Shown here: piece after piece, positions 9,764 to 18,276 of the stretch | Layout: each line of letters opens with the position of its first letter | Numbering within the stretch: the first letter of the stretch is position 1 | Source: VXYL01 sp047518105 | GTDB lineage: Bacteria > Pseudomonadota > Gammaproteobacteria > Pseudomonadales > Azotimanducaceae | Reading direction: 5' to 3' | DNA length: 30,074 bases | Assembly (NCBI GenBank): GCA_047518105.1 | Contig: JAKZRQ010000313.1 | Coordinates: 1 to 30,074 of the forward strand | Program-made: the position numbers and the translations under genes | Notes under the pieces: model-generated | The model's input: only the letters and a program-made list of their open reading frames with translations | What the model was told of the DNA's origin: nothing | The model's database searches: none

Positions 9764-11920
9764 TCAGGACGTGTCCGAAGGGTCCACGTCGATGGACCAG
9801 CGCACGTCGGGCGCCTTCGGCTCGGCGCGTTCCAGGCGATCGAGGGCGAGGTGCAGATCGCGCCGCCGGGGGCTGAGCACCATGAGCTGACTGCGGTAGC
9901 GGTCCGCCCGGCGCGCGATGGGTGCCGGAGCGGGGCCAAGCAATTCGACGCCGGCACCCTGCAGGGCGTCGGCTGTCTTGGACAGGAATTCCAACGCGGC
10001 ATTTTCACGAACGCTCTCCGCGCGAACCACGGCCAGCGAGGCGAAGGGCGGCATGGACGCCGCATGGCGCCGTTGTCGTTCGGTCTCGGCGAAGCCGTGG
10101 TAGCCGGCGTCGATCAACGCACGCAGATTGGGATTGTCGGGGTCGTAGGTCTGGATCCAGACCTCCCCCGGCCGGTCACCGCGCCCCGCCCGTCCGGCGA
10201 CCTGCACGATGAGCTGCGCGGTCCGTTCCGGGGCGCGAAAGTCGGTCGAAAGGAAGCCGCTGTCGGCGTCCAGAACCGCCACCAGGGTGACGTTCGGCAG
10301 GTGGTGGCCCTTGGCGAGCATCTGGGTGCCGACCAGGATCGCCGGCTTGCCCTCGGCGATGGCCGCGAGGTCGCTGGTGAGTCGCCGCGTGCTGCGCGTG
10401 GTATCGCGGTCGATGCGGTACAGCGGGATCTCGGGATGGCGCCCGGCGAGCGTTTCCTCCGTGCGCTGGGTGCCGGTACCGACCAGCACGAAGGCATCGC
10501 CGCCGCAGTCCGGGCACTTCCCGGGCACCGGCCGCCGCCGGTCGCATTGGTGGCAGTGCAGTTGGCGCGGGCTGCGGTGGTAGGTGAGTTTCACGTCGCA
10601 GTGGTCGCACCGCGCCTGCCAGGCGCACGTCGAACAGAGCAGCACCGGTGCGTAGCCGCGCCGGTTGATGAACGCCAGCACCTGGTTGCCGGCCGCAAGG
10701 TGGCGATCGACGGCACGTTGCAAGGGGGCACTCAAGCCGCCTTGGAGACGTTCGCCCCGGATGTCGAGCACGCGGTAGGTCGGCATCGAAACCCCGCCGG
10801 CGCGTTCCGGCAGGGGCAGGCGCCGATAGCGGCCGCGGCGGACGTTCTCCAAGCTCTCGAAGCTGGGCGTTGCGCTGCCGAGGACTACCGGAATCGACAG
10901 CATCGCCCCGCGTTTGACTGCGACGTCGCGGGCGGAATAGCGCAGTCCCTCCTGCTGCTTGAAGGAGCCGTCGTGTTCCTCGTCGACGACGATGACACCG
11001 AGGTTCGCGAACGGCGTAAGCACCGCCGAACGGGTTCCGATGAGCACCTTGTGGATGCCGCTTCGGCACTTTAGCCAGGTATCGAATCGCTGTGGGTCGG
11101 ACATGCCGGAATGGAGCGTTGCGGACGCACCGAAACGGCTCGTGAAACGCGCGGTGGTCTGGGGCGTCAAGGCGATTTCGGGGACGAGCACCAGCGCTTG
11201 GCGGCCGGCACGCAGCACCTCGGCAATGACGCGAAGGTAGACCTCGGTCTTGCCGCTGCCGGTGACGCCGTCGAGGAGGTGGATGGCTGCGGTTCCCAGC
11301 GAAGCGGCGATGGCGTCGATCGCGGCGGTCTGCGCCGCTGTCGGCTCGAGTTCCGAAGATGTCGTCGCGTAGGGCGGCGGAAGAACCCTTCGTTCCACCA
11401 GGCCCTTTCCGAGGAGCGCGGCGAGTTGCGCGCGGGCAATGCCGTGGCGCCCGAGTTCGGATTCGGCGATCTGGTGAAGCTGGCGCATCTTGTCGAACGC
11501 TTCCCGTTGCTTCGGCGCACGTTCGAGCACCGCGTTCGCATTCGTCGCGTCCTCGGCCAGCCGCCACACGACGTCGTCGGCTGGCGTCGCCTTCGCCCCC
11601 CGCCGGCCCTTGACCGGGAGCAAGGTGGCAACCACGTCGCCCACCGGATGGTGGTAGTAGCGGGTCAACCACTCGGTCAAGTCGACGAGATCGGCCGGCA
11701 GGAAGGGTTCGTCGTCCAGCACCTCCGTCACGGGCTTCAACGCGTGGGGCGACGACTCGCTGCGGCCGGTGACCAACCCGACGACGCTCGCGCGACCGAA
11801 CGGCACCCGTACGCGCATGCCGGACTCCGGCATCGGCCCTGCTTCCGGCGGCGCATAGTCGAACGTGCGCCGAAGCGGTCGCGGCAGGGCGACTTGGATC
11901 ACTGTGTCGTGTTTGGTCAT
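9764..11920 (-). CDS. priA: Primosomal protein N', replication restart helicase
   Basis: PriA recognises stalled forks and reloads the replicative helicase. The 718-residue protein has the N-terminal DNA-binding domain (about 1-110). The superfamily-2 helicase motifs follow: GVTGSGKT (218-225, motif I) and DEEH (313-316, motif II), with LGSATPS near 347-353. A zinc domain carries eight cysteines at 429, 432, 438, 441, 456, 459, 469 and 472. GTQMLAKGHHLPNV and QVAGRAGRGDRPG lie near the C-terminus. Length and order match the proteobacterial protein. The ATG at 11920 is only 6 bp from the end of a dispersed repeat (11927-12054), which therefore occupies the position expected for its promoter or leader. 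Confidence 0.98.
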   Translation of the reverse strand: MTKHDTVIQVALPRPLRRTFDYAPPEAGPMPESGMRVRVPFGRASVVGLVTGRSESSPHALKPVTEVLDDEPFLPADLVDLTEWLTRYYHHPVGDVVATLLPVKGRRGAKATPADDVVWRLAEDATNANAVLERAPKQREAFDKMRQLHQIAESELGRHGIARAQLAALLGKGLVERRVLPPPYATTSSELEPTAAQTAAIDAIAASLGTAAIHLLDGVTGSGKTEVYLRVIAEVLRAGRQALVLVPEIALTPQTTARFTSRFGASATLHSGMSDPQRFDTWLKCRSGIHKVLIGTRSAVLTPFANLGVIVVDEEHDGSFKQQEGLRYSARDVAVKRGAMLSIPVVLGSATPSFESLENVRRGRYRRLPLPERAGGVSMPTYRVLDIRGERLQGGLSAPLQRAVDRHLAAGNQVLAFINRRGYAPVLLCSTCAWQARCDHCDVKLTYHRSPRQLHCHQCDRRRPVPGKCPDCGGDAFVLVGTGTQRTEETLAGRHPEIPLYRIDRDTTRSTRRLTSDLAAIAEGKPAILVGTQMLAKGHHLPNVTLVAVLDADSGFLSTDFRAPERTAQLIVQVAGRAGRGDRPGEVWIQTYDPDNPNLRALIDAGYHGFAETERQRRHAASMPPFASLAVVRAESVRENAALEFLSKTADALQGAGVELLGPAPAPIARRADRYRSQLMVLSPRRRDLHLALDRLERAEPKAPDVRWSIDVDPSDTS

Positions 11921-11926
11921 GTTCGT

Positions 11927-12054
11927 CTAGGTGCGCCGCATGTGCAGCGGCACGCCCTGCCGGGCGCGTTTGAGAATGCGGTCGCATTCTCTAGGGATAA
12001 CGGGTATCAAAATTTGGCTCAACTGCAAGGTTGACGGCTTCTCAAGAACGCTAG
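11927..12054. repeat. Dispersed CTAG-bounded modular repeat, copy A
   Basis: A 128-bp copy bounded by CTAG at 11927-11930 and 12051-12054. It contains the CGCCGCATGTG tag, a GCCC-TGCC-GGGC hairpin unit, the hairpin GAGAATGC-GGTC-GCATTCTC, and a 3' module with TTTGGCTCAACTG and GACGGCTTCTCAAGAACGCT. It aligns along its whole length with the inverted copy at 25783-25914. Confidence 0.85.
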
Positions 12055-12160
12055 GCGGGCATCGGGACCGCACGGGTAGGCGCAGTGTAATGAATCGATG
12101 ACCGTCAATGGCATCGCAGGGTTTGCCAGCGTGCCGCGCTGCGGTTGACGCGAACGGCTG

Positions 12161-12230
12161 CCGGGGAACCACAGCGGCGGCTGACCGGGACCCACAGCGG
12201 CGGCTGCCCGGGACCCACAGCGGCGGCTGA
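12161..12230. repeat. Three tandem 23-24 bp repeats upstream of rpmE
   Basis: Units occupy 12161-12184, 12185-12207 and 12208-12230, each close to CCGGGACCCACAGCGGCGGCTG plus one base. The second and third differ only at the last base; the first has one extra G and CC replaced by A. A partial unit (CCGACCCTGACCGACC) follows. They lie in the divergent gap between priA and rpmE. Confidence 0.85.
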
Positions 12231-12255
12231 CCGACCCTGACCGACCGCCGAGCGC

Positions 12256-12284
12256 TTGTATTCCACCTGGGCGGCCAATAGACT
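12256..12284 (+). promoter_or_regulatory. Candidate sigma70-type promoter for rpmE
   Basis: TTGTAT (12256-12261) and TAGACT (12279-12284) are separated by 17 bp, about 70 bp upstream of the rpmE start. Each hexamer matches the consensus only partly, so this is a weak prediction. Confidence 0.3.
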
Positions 12285-12352
12285 GCGCGCCCTTGGCTGG
12301 GGTGCCTCGTGCAGGCTCAAACCAGATGGAAGGCAAGGCGGCAAGTTAGGCA

Positions 12353-12571
12353 ATGAAACCCGACGTACATCCGGAATACGGCGAAATCACGGCGACCTGC
12401 AGTTGCGGCAACGTCATCAAGACGCGTTCCACCCTGGGCAAGGACATCCGTCTCGAGGTCTGTTCCGCCTGCCATCCGTTCTACACGGGCAAGCAGAAGA
12501 TCATCGACACCGGGGGCCGCGTGGAGCGATTCCATCGGCGCTTCGGCAACCGTTCCGCCGCCGCCGGCTAA
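12353..12571 (+). CDS. rpmE: 50S ribosomal protein L31
   Basis: A 72-residue L31 of the zinc-binding (C+) type: Cys16, Cys18, Cys37 and Cys40 are all present, followed by the family signature HPFYTGKQK (41-49). The protein sits at the ribosomal subunit interface. Purine-rich AAGGCAAGGCGG lies upstream of the ATG. It appears to be monocistronic, as the next gene begins almost 300 bp downstream. Retention of the cysteines predicts the zinc-replete form; zinc-free paralogues (C-) usually lack them. Confidence 0.97.
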   Translation: MKPDVHPEYGEITATCSCGNVIKTRSTLGKDIRLEVCSACHPFYTGKQKIIDTGGRVERFHRRFGNRSAAAG

Positions 12572-12576
12572 CGACT

Positions 12577-12672
12577 GCGCGCGCACCTGACGGGCGGTTT
12601 GAAGAGTGTTTGCGCATTCTCCACGGTCCCGGAACTTGGCTCGGTTGTTCAGTCGAGCCGTGCTCAAGAACG
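12577..12672. repeat. Dispersed modular repeat, copy C
   Basis: Begins 6 bp after the rpmE stop. It has a CCTGACGGGCGG unit, a degenerate GAAGAGTG/GCATTCTC hairpin, and a 3' module with GGAACTTGGCTCGGTTGTTCAG ending CTCAAGAACG. The 3' module matches copy D rather than copies A and B. No CTAG is seen at its ends. Confidence 0.65.
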
Positions 12673-12859
12673 TTGAACAAGTTTCACCTCGCAATCCTGA
12701 CGAGATCGGTCGGAGCCGATCCCGCATGCACCGGCGAACTTCCGCCGATGGATGCGATCCAATTTGGTGGTAGTCTTCCCTTGCCGTCGACGAGGATCTT
12801 TGGGCGTGTCTGCATCCGCCACGGCGCTTGAGCGGAACGAGCCGGTGACCCGATCATCG

Positions 12860-14284
12860 ATGGCGACCCGTTGCGGCCACGCCGTCGCCAGGCGGTGGCT
12901 GCGGGCCCTGGGGGTGGCCGTTGCGGTATTCGCCTTGGTTCACCCCGCTGCCGCCAAAAGCGGTGGCGAGAAGCACCTCGAGCAGGTTCAGGAGATGGAC
13001 GCGCTCTATGCCGACGAGCGTTGGCAACGCTATCTTCGGGATATCGGTGCGCGGATACTCGAGCACGTGCCCGAGCGGGGCCAGGAATACCATATCTACG
13101 TTCTCGACGACTCCAGCGTCAACGCGATGGCGATGCCCGGCGGATACCTCTTCTTCTCGCGCGGTTTGTTCGCCTACCTGCGCTCCGAAGACGAACTGGC
13201 GGCGGTGGTTGGACACGAGATCGCCCACATCTTCGCCCGGCACCCCCAACGAAGCAGGTCAGCGAACTGGGTGGGCAAGTCCTTGGGTTGGTTGACCGCG
13301 AACGCGACCGGTCGCCGCGAACTCTGGGACTTGGCCAACGTCGGCTTCGCGGCACTGGGTTCCGGCTACGGACGCGAGCACGAACTCGAGGCGGACCGGT
13401 TGGGCGGCGAGTTCATGGCCCGGGCCGGCTACGATCCGATGGCCATCCTGGACGTGCTCCAGGCGCTTCAGGACCAGGATTTGTTCTTCCGCGACGTCGT
13501 GGGCAGGCCGTCGGGCTATCACGGCCTGTTCGCCTCGCATCCGAAGCACGACAAGCGGCTCCACGATGCCCTCGCCCAGTCCCAGCATCTCATGTCGGAC
13601 GAAGTCCGAGAACCCGTAGGGGACTTCTGGGCGCTGGTGGACGGTCTCGTCTACGGCGACGAGGCTGCCCGCGGCGTGGTTCGGGACAGCACCTACTACC
13701 ACGGTTCGTTGCGGGTGGCGATGGAGTTTCCCAAGGGGTGGTCGGTGACATCGACGCAGTCCCAGGTCAAGGGCATCGCCCCCGGAGGAAGCGCCGACGC
13801 ATCCATCGCGGTTCTCCGGCAAGCGCCGGCCGGGCGGAAATCACCGGCGAAGTACGTCACCGAAGTGTTGATGCGAGACGATGTGACGACCGGCGAGGAA
13901 CTTGAAATCAACGGTGCCGAGGCCTACATCGGCGAGATCGATGTCAGTGGTTCCAATGTCCAACTGCAGATGATCGGCATTCTCTACAGCCGCTACAACG
14001 TGTTCCAGTTCAAAGGCGAATGCGGCCCGAAGGGCGATGCCGAAAAGTTTCGCGAACAGTTCCGCGCAACCATGGAAGCCCTGCGGCCCCTGACCCAGGC
14101 GGACTTGAAGGTCGCCAACAGCCAACGCGTCGAAGTGATCGTGGCCGAGCCGGGGCAGACCTACGCCAAACTCGCGCAGGACACCTCGCTCAACGACCAT
14201 CCCGAGGAGACGCTGCGGCTCTTGAACGCCGGCCATCCCAACGGCGAGCCGCGGGCGGGCGACTACATCAAGATCATCAAGTAG
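12860..14284 (+). CDS. M48-family zinc metalloprotease, secreted
   Basis: A 474-residue periplasmic metalloprotease resembling BepA/YfgC-type M48 proteins. Residues 1-32 are a signal peptide (RRWLRALGVAVAVFALVHPAAA). The active site HEIAH is at 119-123, and the third zinc ligand lies in EHELEAD (173-179). The C-terminal part from about 285 contains no second catalytic motif; its last 45 residues (AEPGQTYAKLAQD to AGDYIKII) resemble a LysM-like module that could bind the cell wall. The related E. coli enzyme works in outer-membrane protein quality control; the same role here is inference. The ATG at 12860 is chosen from the signal peptide; a GTG at 12845 with GGAACGAG upstream is a real alternative. 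It converges with acpH, overlapping it by 8 bp. Confidence 0.92.
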   Translation: MATRCGHAVARRWLRALGVAVAVFALVHPAAAKSGGEKHLEQVQEMDALYADERWQRYLRDIGARILEHVPERGQEYHIYVLDDSSVNAMAMPGGYLFFSRGLFAYLRSEDELAAVVGHEIAHIFARHPQRSRSANWVGKSLGWLTANATGRRELWDLANVGFAALGSGYGREHELEADRLGGEFMARAGYDPMAILDVLQALQDQDLFFRDVVGRPSGYHGLFASHPKHDKRLHDALAQSQHLMSDEVREPVGDFWALVDGLVYGDEAARGVVRDSTYYHGSLRVAMEFPKGWSVTSTQSQVKGIAPGGSADASIAVLRQAPAGRKSPAKYVTEVLMRDDVTTGEELEINGAEAYIGEIDVSGSNVQLQMIGILYSRYNVFQFKGECGPKGDAEKFREQFRATMEALRPLTQADLKVANSQRVEVIVAEPGQTYAKLAQDTSLNDHPEETLRLLNAGHPNGEPRAGDYIKIIK

Positions 14285-14933
14285 CCCGATCCTCCACCGC
14301 CCAACGAGACGCCATGGCGCGCTCGGTGGATGCGAACGCCTGCAGCAGCGGGAAGTAGACGCCGAAGTCCGCCTCCAACGCGGGCAGGCCGTCGTCGAGC
14401 AGTCCATTGAGCCGACCGCCAAGATGGGTCGAGCGCAATCGCCCAAGCACATGCTCCATGGCCCGATGGACAACCGCCCGCTCCGCGTAGCGAGCCAAGA
14501 GGTCGGTTGCGATCATCCGGTCGACGAAGCGCCTGCCGTGCTCGGGGACGCAGTCGTCGAATCGTCCGAGCGCCGCGTACACCCGGGCCGTGAAGGTCGA
14601 GACGGCATCGTGGGCGAAACGCGGCCAGGCCAGCGCAAGGCAGTGGTCCGCGACGATGTCGAGCAGGACCGGGGCGACGCGTCGCATGGCCGGGCCGAAG
14701 CGGGCGACGCTCGCCTTCATCTCCGGCAACCGGTTGGAGTAGGAGTCGATGCGACGGTGCAGACGGATGCCGGCCCGCAGTTGGGTCGGCAGCGAGTCGG
14801 GAATCTCCCCCTTGACGAAGTCGCCGAGTACGCCGCCCGCGAGAAAGCCATCGCCATGCGCCGTCGACTCGCGCTGCGGCAATCGCCGGACGCCGGCATT
14901 GTCGGCGAGCAGACAGTGGGCGAGGAAATTCAC
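14277..14933 (-). CDS. acpH: Acyl carrier protein phosphodiesterase (DUF479) family
   Basis: AcpH removes the 4'-phosphopantetheine arm from acyl carrier protein. The 218-residue product opens with NFLAHCLLAD (2-11) and continues with LGDFVKGEIPDSLPTQLRAGI and LHRRIDSYSN. These carry the conserved His and Asp residues of the family, which is related to HD-type metal-dependent phosphohydrolases. It is slightly longer than the approximately 193-residue E. coli enzyme. The start is a GTG at 14933 overlapping the gshA stop (GTGA), so the two genes are probably coupled. Its 3' end overlaps that of the convergent M48 gene by 8 bp. Family membership is clear; the exact substrate is inferred. Confidence 0.88.
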   Translation of the reverse strand: MNFLAHCLLADNAGVRRLPQRESTAHGDGFLAGGVLGDFVKGEIPDSLPTQLRAGIRLHRRIDSYSNRLPEMKASVARFGPAMRRVAPVLLDIVADHCLALAWPRFAHDAVSTFTARVYAALGRFDDCVPEHGRRFVDRMIATDLLARYAERAVVHRAMEHVLGRLRSTHLGGRLNGLLDDGLPALEADFGVYFPLLQAFASTERAMASRWAVEDRAT

Positions 14934-16492
14934 GGCGGTGCGAGCTTGAGGAACGAGACCAGATATTCGTCGAAGGATACGTTGTCCGCGTCCTCCATCA
15001 ATGCCTGCTCGGCGATGGACTGGTGGCTCATGGCGTCGAGCGCCGCGTAGCGGTCCTCGGTCAGCGGGTGCTCCTCGAACCAGCCCCGGTGCGCGGCGGA
15101 TTGGTTCATGGCGAAGCGGAAGAAAGGGACGCGTTGCTGGCGCAGGGCGTTCAACACCCGGGCCGATGGCGTCAGTTCCGGTTGCTCGACCTTGCGTCGT
15201 TGCCAATCGACGGTGGTCAAGTGGTCGTCGGCGCGGACGCCGGCGGCATCGATCTCGGCGGCGACCTCCGCGCACTGGGCAAGCAACTCCGCCGCCCATG
15301 CCGCGAACGCGATGGGGGCGCCTTGGCGCATCAACACCAGATCGGGCTCGCGACCTCGCTCGACCACGGCGAGCAGGTTGGCGACCATCTCTTGCGTCTC
15401 GGACCGGCTGTCCGGGGGACCGTCCTTCAGCAGGCACAGCAGCAGGAATACGTCCAGGAAGCGGCACGCGTGGGCGTCGATGCCGAGGCCGAGGAAGGGA
15501 TTGAGATCCAGGCAGCGTACCTCGACGTACTCGACGCCGCGACCGTGCAGCGCCTCCAACGGCCGCTCCCCGGACACGGTACGCCGCTTCGGGCGTATGG
15601 CCCCGTAGAACTCGTTCTCGATCTGCAAAAGCGTGGTCGATAGCTGTCGGTAGGCGGTGCCGACCTTGACGCCGACGGCTTCGTAGGCGGGATAGGACTT
15701 GGTCATCGCCTCGCGCATGGTCGCGGCGTACTGTGCCAGGCTGTTGTAGGAGATGTGCAGCGACGATTGGGCCTCGCTTTGATAGCCAAGCCGGCCCATG
15801 CGCAACGACGTCGCGTACGGCAGGTAAAGGGTCCCTTCGTCGAACTGATCGAGTCCGGAGGTGGCGCCGCGAAGGAACGACTTGCACACGGCGGGGGAGG
15901 CGCCGAAGAGGTAGACGAGGAGCCAGGAGTAGCGCCGGAAGTTCCGGATCAGGCCGAAGTAGGCGCGGGTGACGAAGTCGCGGTCTGGGGATTCGCCTCG
16001 GGCGGCGGCGATGGCGGGCCAGAGTGTCTCCGGCACAGAGAAGTTGTAGTGGATTCCGCTGATGGTCTGCATCAGGCGACCGTAGCGGTGGCTCAATCCG
16101 AGCCGGTAGACGGTCTTGGAGCGGCCGGCGTTGGAGGAGCCGAAACGGGCGATGGGGATGTCGCCGTCGGGCCCCAGCATGCACGGCATGCTCGATACCC
16201 AGAGCAGTTCGTCGCCGATGTTGGCGTAGACGAAGCGGTGGATGTCGGTGAGTTCGTCGAGTGCCGCGGCCGCGCTGTCGTGGACGCCCGTGATGAGTTC
16301 CAGTTGGGCTTCGCTGAAGTCCATGGTGATGTGCGGGTGCGTCAGCGCCGAACCGAGTTCCGGTGGGTGCCGGGTCTTCGCCAGTTCGCCGGTGGTGGTG
16401 ACTCGTAGGCTCTCCTTCTCGATACCCCGTCGAAGCGCACCGAGTTCGGCGCGTCCGCGAACCCCCGCGAGAGCTTTGGTCAAGCCGTCCAC
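14930..16492 (-). CDS. gshA: Glutamate-cysteine ligase, proteobacterial type
   Basis: GshA joins L-glutamate and L-cysteine with ATP, the committed step of glutathione synthesis. The 520-residue protein has the type-1 signatures: RRGIEKESLRV near 22-32 and HITMDFSEAQLELIT near 53-67. RLGLSHRYGRLMQTISGIHYNFS follows near 130, then SLHISYNSL and VEYVEVRCLDLNPF. The length matches the E. coli enzyme (518). The GTG at 16492 is chosen because the family N-terminus begins there; the frame runs open far upstream, antisense to nothing that it could encode itself. One base separates the start from the CTAG end of a repeat that fills the whole gap to pckA. gshB was not found in the window. Confidence 0.96.
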   Translation of the reverse strand: MDGLTKALAGVRGRAELGALRRGIEKESLRVTTTGELAKTRHPPELGSALTHPHITMDFSEAQLELITGVHDSAAAALDELTDIHRFVYANIGDELLWVSSMPCMLGPDGDIPIARFGSSNAGRSKTVYRLGLSHRYGRLMQTISGIHYNFSVPETLWPAIAAARGESPDRDFVTRAYFGLIRNFRRYSWLLVYLFGASPAVCKSFLRGATSGLDQFDEGTLYLPYATSLRMGRLGYQSEAQSSLHISYNSLAQYAATMREAMTKSYPAYEAVGVKVGTAYRQLSTTLLQIENEFYGAIRPKRRTVSGERPLEALHGRGVEYVEVRCLDLNPFLGLGIDAHACRFLDVFLLLCLLKDGPPDSRSETQEMVANLLAVVERGREPDLVLMRQGAPIAFAAWAAELLAQCAEVAAEIDAAGVRADDHLTTVDWQRRKVEQPELTPSARVLNALRQQRVPFFRFAMNQSAAHRGWFEEHPLTEDRYAALDAMSHQSIAEQALMEDADNVSFDEYLVSFLKLAPP

Positions 16493-16493
16493 G

Positions 16494-16633
16494 CTAGCGC
16501 GCCTTGCTCCACGAGGGCGCGTCGCCACACGAGGGCGCCTCGCTCCACGAGGGGGTCGAGAATGCCACGCGTTCTGCCGCAGGCGTTCGAAACGCGATCC
16601 AAGTGTCACCCATGAAGGGGCCGAGGAATCTAG
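16494..16633. repeat. Dispersed CTAG-bounded modular repeat, copy F
   Basis: A 140-bp copy from CTAG at 16494-16497 to CTAG at 16630-16633. It has three tandem units of 18-20 bp (16498-16517, 16518-16535, 16536-16553), each ending ACGAGGG, then GAGAATGCCACGCGTTCT and TTCGAAACGCG. The right CTAG contains the pckA stop codon. The 3' module differs from those of copies A-D. Confidence 0.7.
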
Positions 16634-18195
16634 CAGGCCGTGCGGGGGCCGGCGTTGGCGATGGACGGATCGACGTCGAATTTGGCGAAGTTGGCCGCGA
16701 ACTTGGCGCTCAGCGTCTTCCGGGCCTGATCGTAGGCCGCACCGTCCGTCCAGGTGTTGCGGGGATCCAGAAGCGCGGGATCGACACCGGGCGCGGTCAA
16801 CGGGATGTCGAGATTGAGGCCCTCCAGATGGCGTGTCGGAGCGTTTCCGAGACTGCCCGATTGGATCGCTTCGATGACCGCCCGCGTGGTGGCGATGTCG
16901 AATCGCCTGCCGCCGCCGTAGCCGCCGCCTGTCCAACCGGTGTTGACCAGGTAGACCTCCGAGTCGAACGCCGCGACGCGCTTTCTCAGGAGGTCGGCAT
17001 AGATCCCCGCCGGACGGGGGAAGAACGCCGCGCCGAAGCAGGTGGAGAAGGTCGCCGAATACGGTTCCGCCGAGCCGACCACCGTCGATCCCACGGAGGC
17101 GGTGTAGCCGGACAGGAAGTGATAGGCGGCGGCTTCGTTCGAGAGCAGCGATACCGGTGGCAGCACGCCGCTCAGGTCGCAGGTGAGAAACACCACCGCG
17201 TTGGGTTCGCCGGCGCGGTTCTCCGTCACCTTGGCAGCGATGTTGGCGCGTGGATAGCAAGCCCGCGTGTTCTCGGTGAGAGACGCGTCGGCGTAGTCCG
17301 GCTCCCGGGTCACCGGGTCGAGGATCACGTTCTCGACGATGGCGCCGAAGCGGATGGCGTCGAAGATCACCGGCTCGTTGGCGCGTGAAAGGTTGATGCA
17401 CTTCGCGTAGCAGCCGCCTTCCAGGTTGAACACCACGCCTTCCCCCCAGCCGTGCTCGTCGTCGCCAATGAGGAGTCGCCCGGGATTGGCCGACAGCGTG
17501 GTCTTGCCGGTTCCCGAAAGACCGAAAAAGAGTGTCACGTCGCCATCCGCGCCGGCGTTGGCGGAGCAGTGCATGGGGAGAACGTCGCTCGCCGGCAGCA
17601 GGAAGTTCTGCACACCGAACAGCGCCTTCTTCATTTCGCCGGCATAGCGCAAGCCCGCGAGCAGGACCCGCCGTCCAGCGAAGTCGATCATCACGGTGGC
17701 GTCGGAGGCGGTACCGTCCCGCCCGGGGTTACAGACGAATTCCGGCGCGTTGACGACCTCCCATAGCGGTTTGCGGCCGGGGTTCACGACTTTCGGCGTG
17801 ATGAACAGCGCCCGGGCGAAGAGCATGTGCCAGGCGTACTCCGTGGTCACGTGAATGGGCAGGTAGTGGTTCGGGTCGGCGCCGACGTGCAGGGCCGAGA
17901 CGAACGTCTCCCTCTGGACCAGATGGGCTTGGACCCGGCGCCACAGCGCGTCGAAGACCGGCGCTTCCACGGGCAGGTTGATCGTTCCCCAGTCGATGAA
18001 CGCCTGGGTTCCCGGTTCCCGGACGATGAACCGGTCGGTCGGCGAGCGTCCGGTGCGTCCGCCGGTCTCGACTGCGACGGCGCCGTTGGCGGCGAAGCGG
18101 CCTTCGCCTCGAAGCACGGCCAACTCCGCGAGCGCGGCGCCAGACAGGTCAGAGTGGGTGCGGGTATCGCGGGTAGTGTCGAAGTCCAGCGCCAT
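16630..18195 (-). CDS. pckA: Phosphoenolpyruvate carboxykinase (ATP)
   Basis: PckA converts oxaloacetate and ATP to phosphoenolpyruvate, CO2 and ADP, the first step of gluconeogenesis. The 521-residue protein carries GGRTGRSP (45-52), MHCSANAG (208-215), the P-loop GLSGTGKT (225-232), the metal-binding DDEHGW (245-250) and NTRACYP. The length matches the ATP-type family (about 530) rather than the GTP type. The ATG at 18195 begins MALDFDTT. It lies 81 bp after hslR on the same strand. The TAG stop forms part of the CTAG at one end of the repeat separating it from gshA. Confidence 0.97.
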   Translation of the reverse strand: MALDFDTTRDTRTHSDLSGAALAELAVLRGEGRFAANGAVAVETGGRTGRSPTDRFIVREPGTQAFIDWGTINLPVEAPVFDALWRRVQAHLVQRETFVSALHVGADPNHYLPIHVTTEYAWHMLFARALFITPKVVNPGRKPLWEVVNAPEFVCNPGRDGTASDATVMIDFAGRRVLLAGLRYAGEMKKALFGVQNFLLPASDVLPMHCSANAGADGDVTLFFGLSGTGKTTLSANPGRLLIGDDEHGWGEGVVFNLEGGCYAKCINLSRANEPVIFDAIRFGAIVENVILDPVTREPDYADASLTENTRACYPRANIAAKVTENRAGEPNAVVFLTCDLSGVLPPVSLLSNEAAAYHFLSGYTASVGSTVVGSAEPYSATFSTCFGAAFFPRPAGIYADLLRKRVAAFDSEVYLVNTGWTGGGYGGGRRFDIATTRAVIEAIQSGSLGNAPTRHLEGLNLDIPLTAPGVDPALLDPRNTWTDGAAYDQARKTLSAKFAANFAKFDVDPSIANAGPRTAC

Positions 18196-18276
18196 GGAAG
18201 TCGCTCGATTGGATCGCGGGATTCTACACGACCGTTCGACCGAGCGGCGCTCGCGTGCGTGCTCTTCGACGGTGGC

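Noticed and set aside
11990..12010. TAGGGATAACGGGTAT in repeat copy A resembles a homing-endonuclease (I-SceI) site
   Set aside because: The match is incomplete, and the other copies of the repeat diverge in exactly this part, so it is coincidence.
16493..17401. The gshA frame is open a further 900 bp upstream on the minus strand
   Set aside because: This stretch overlaps pckA on the same strand in another frame; GshA similarity begins at the GTG at 16492.
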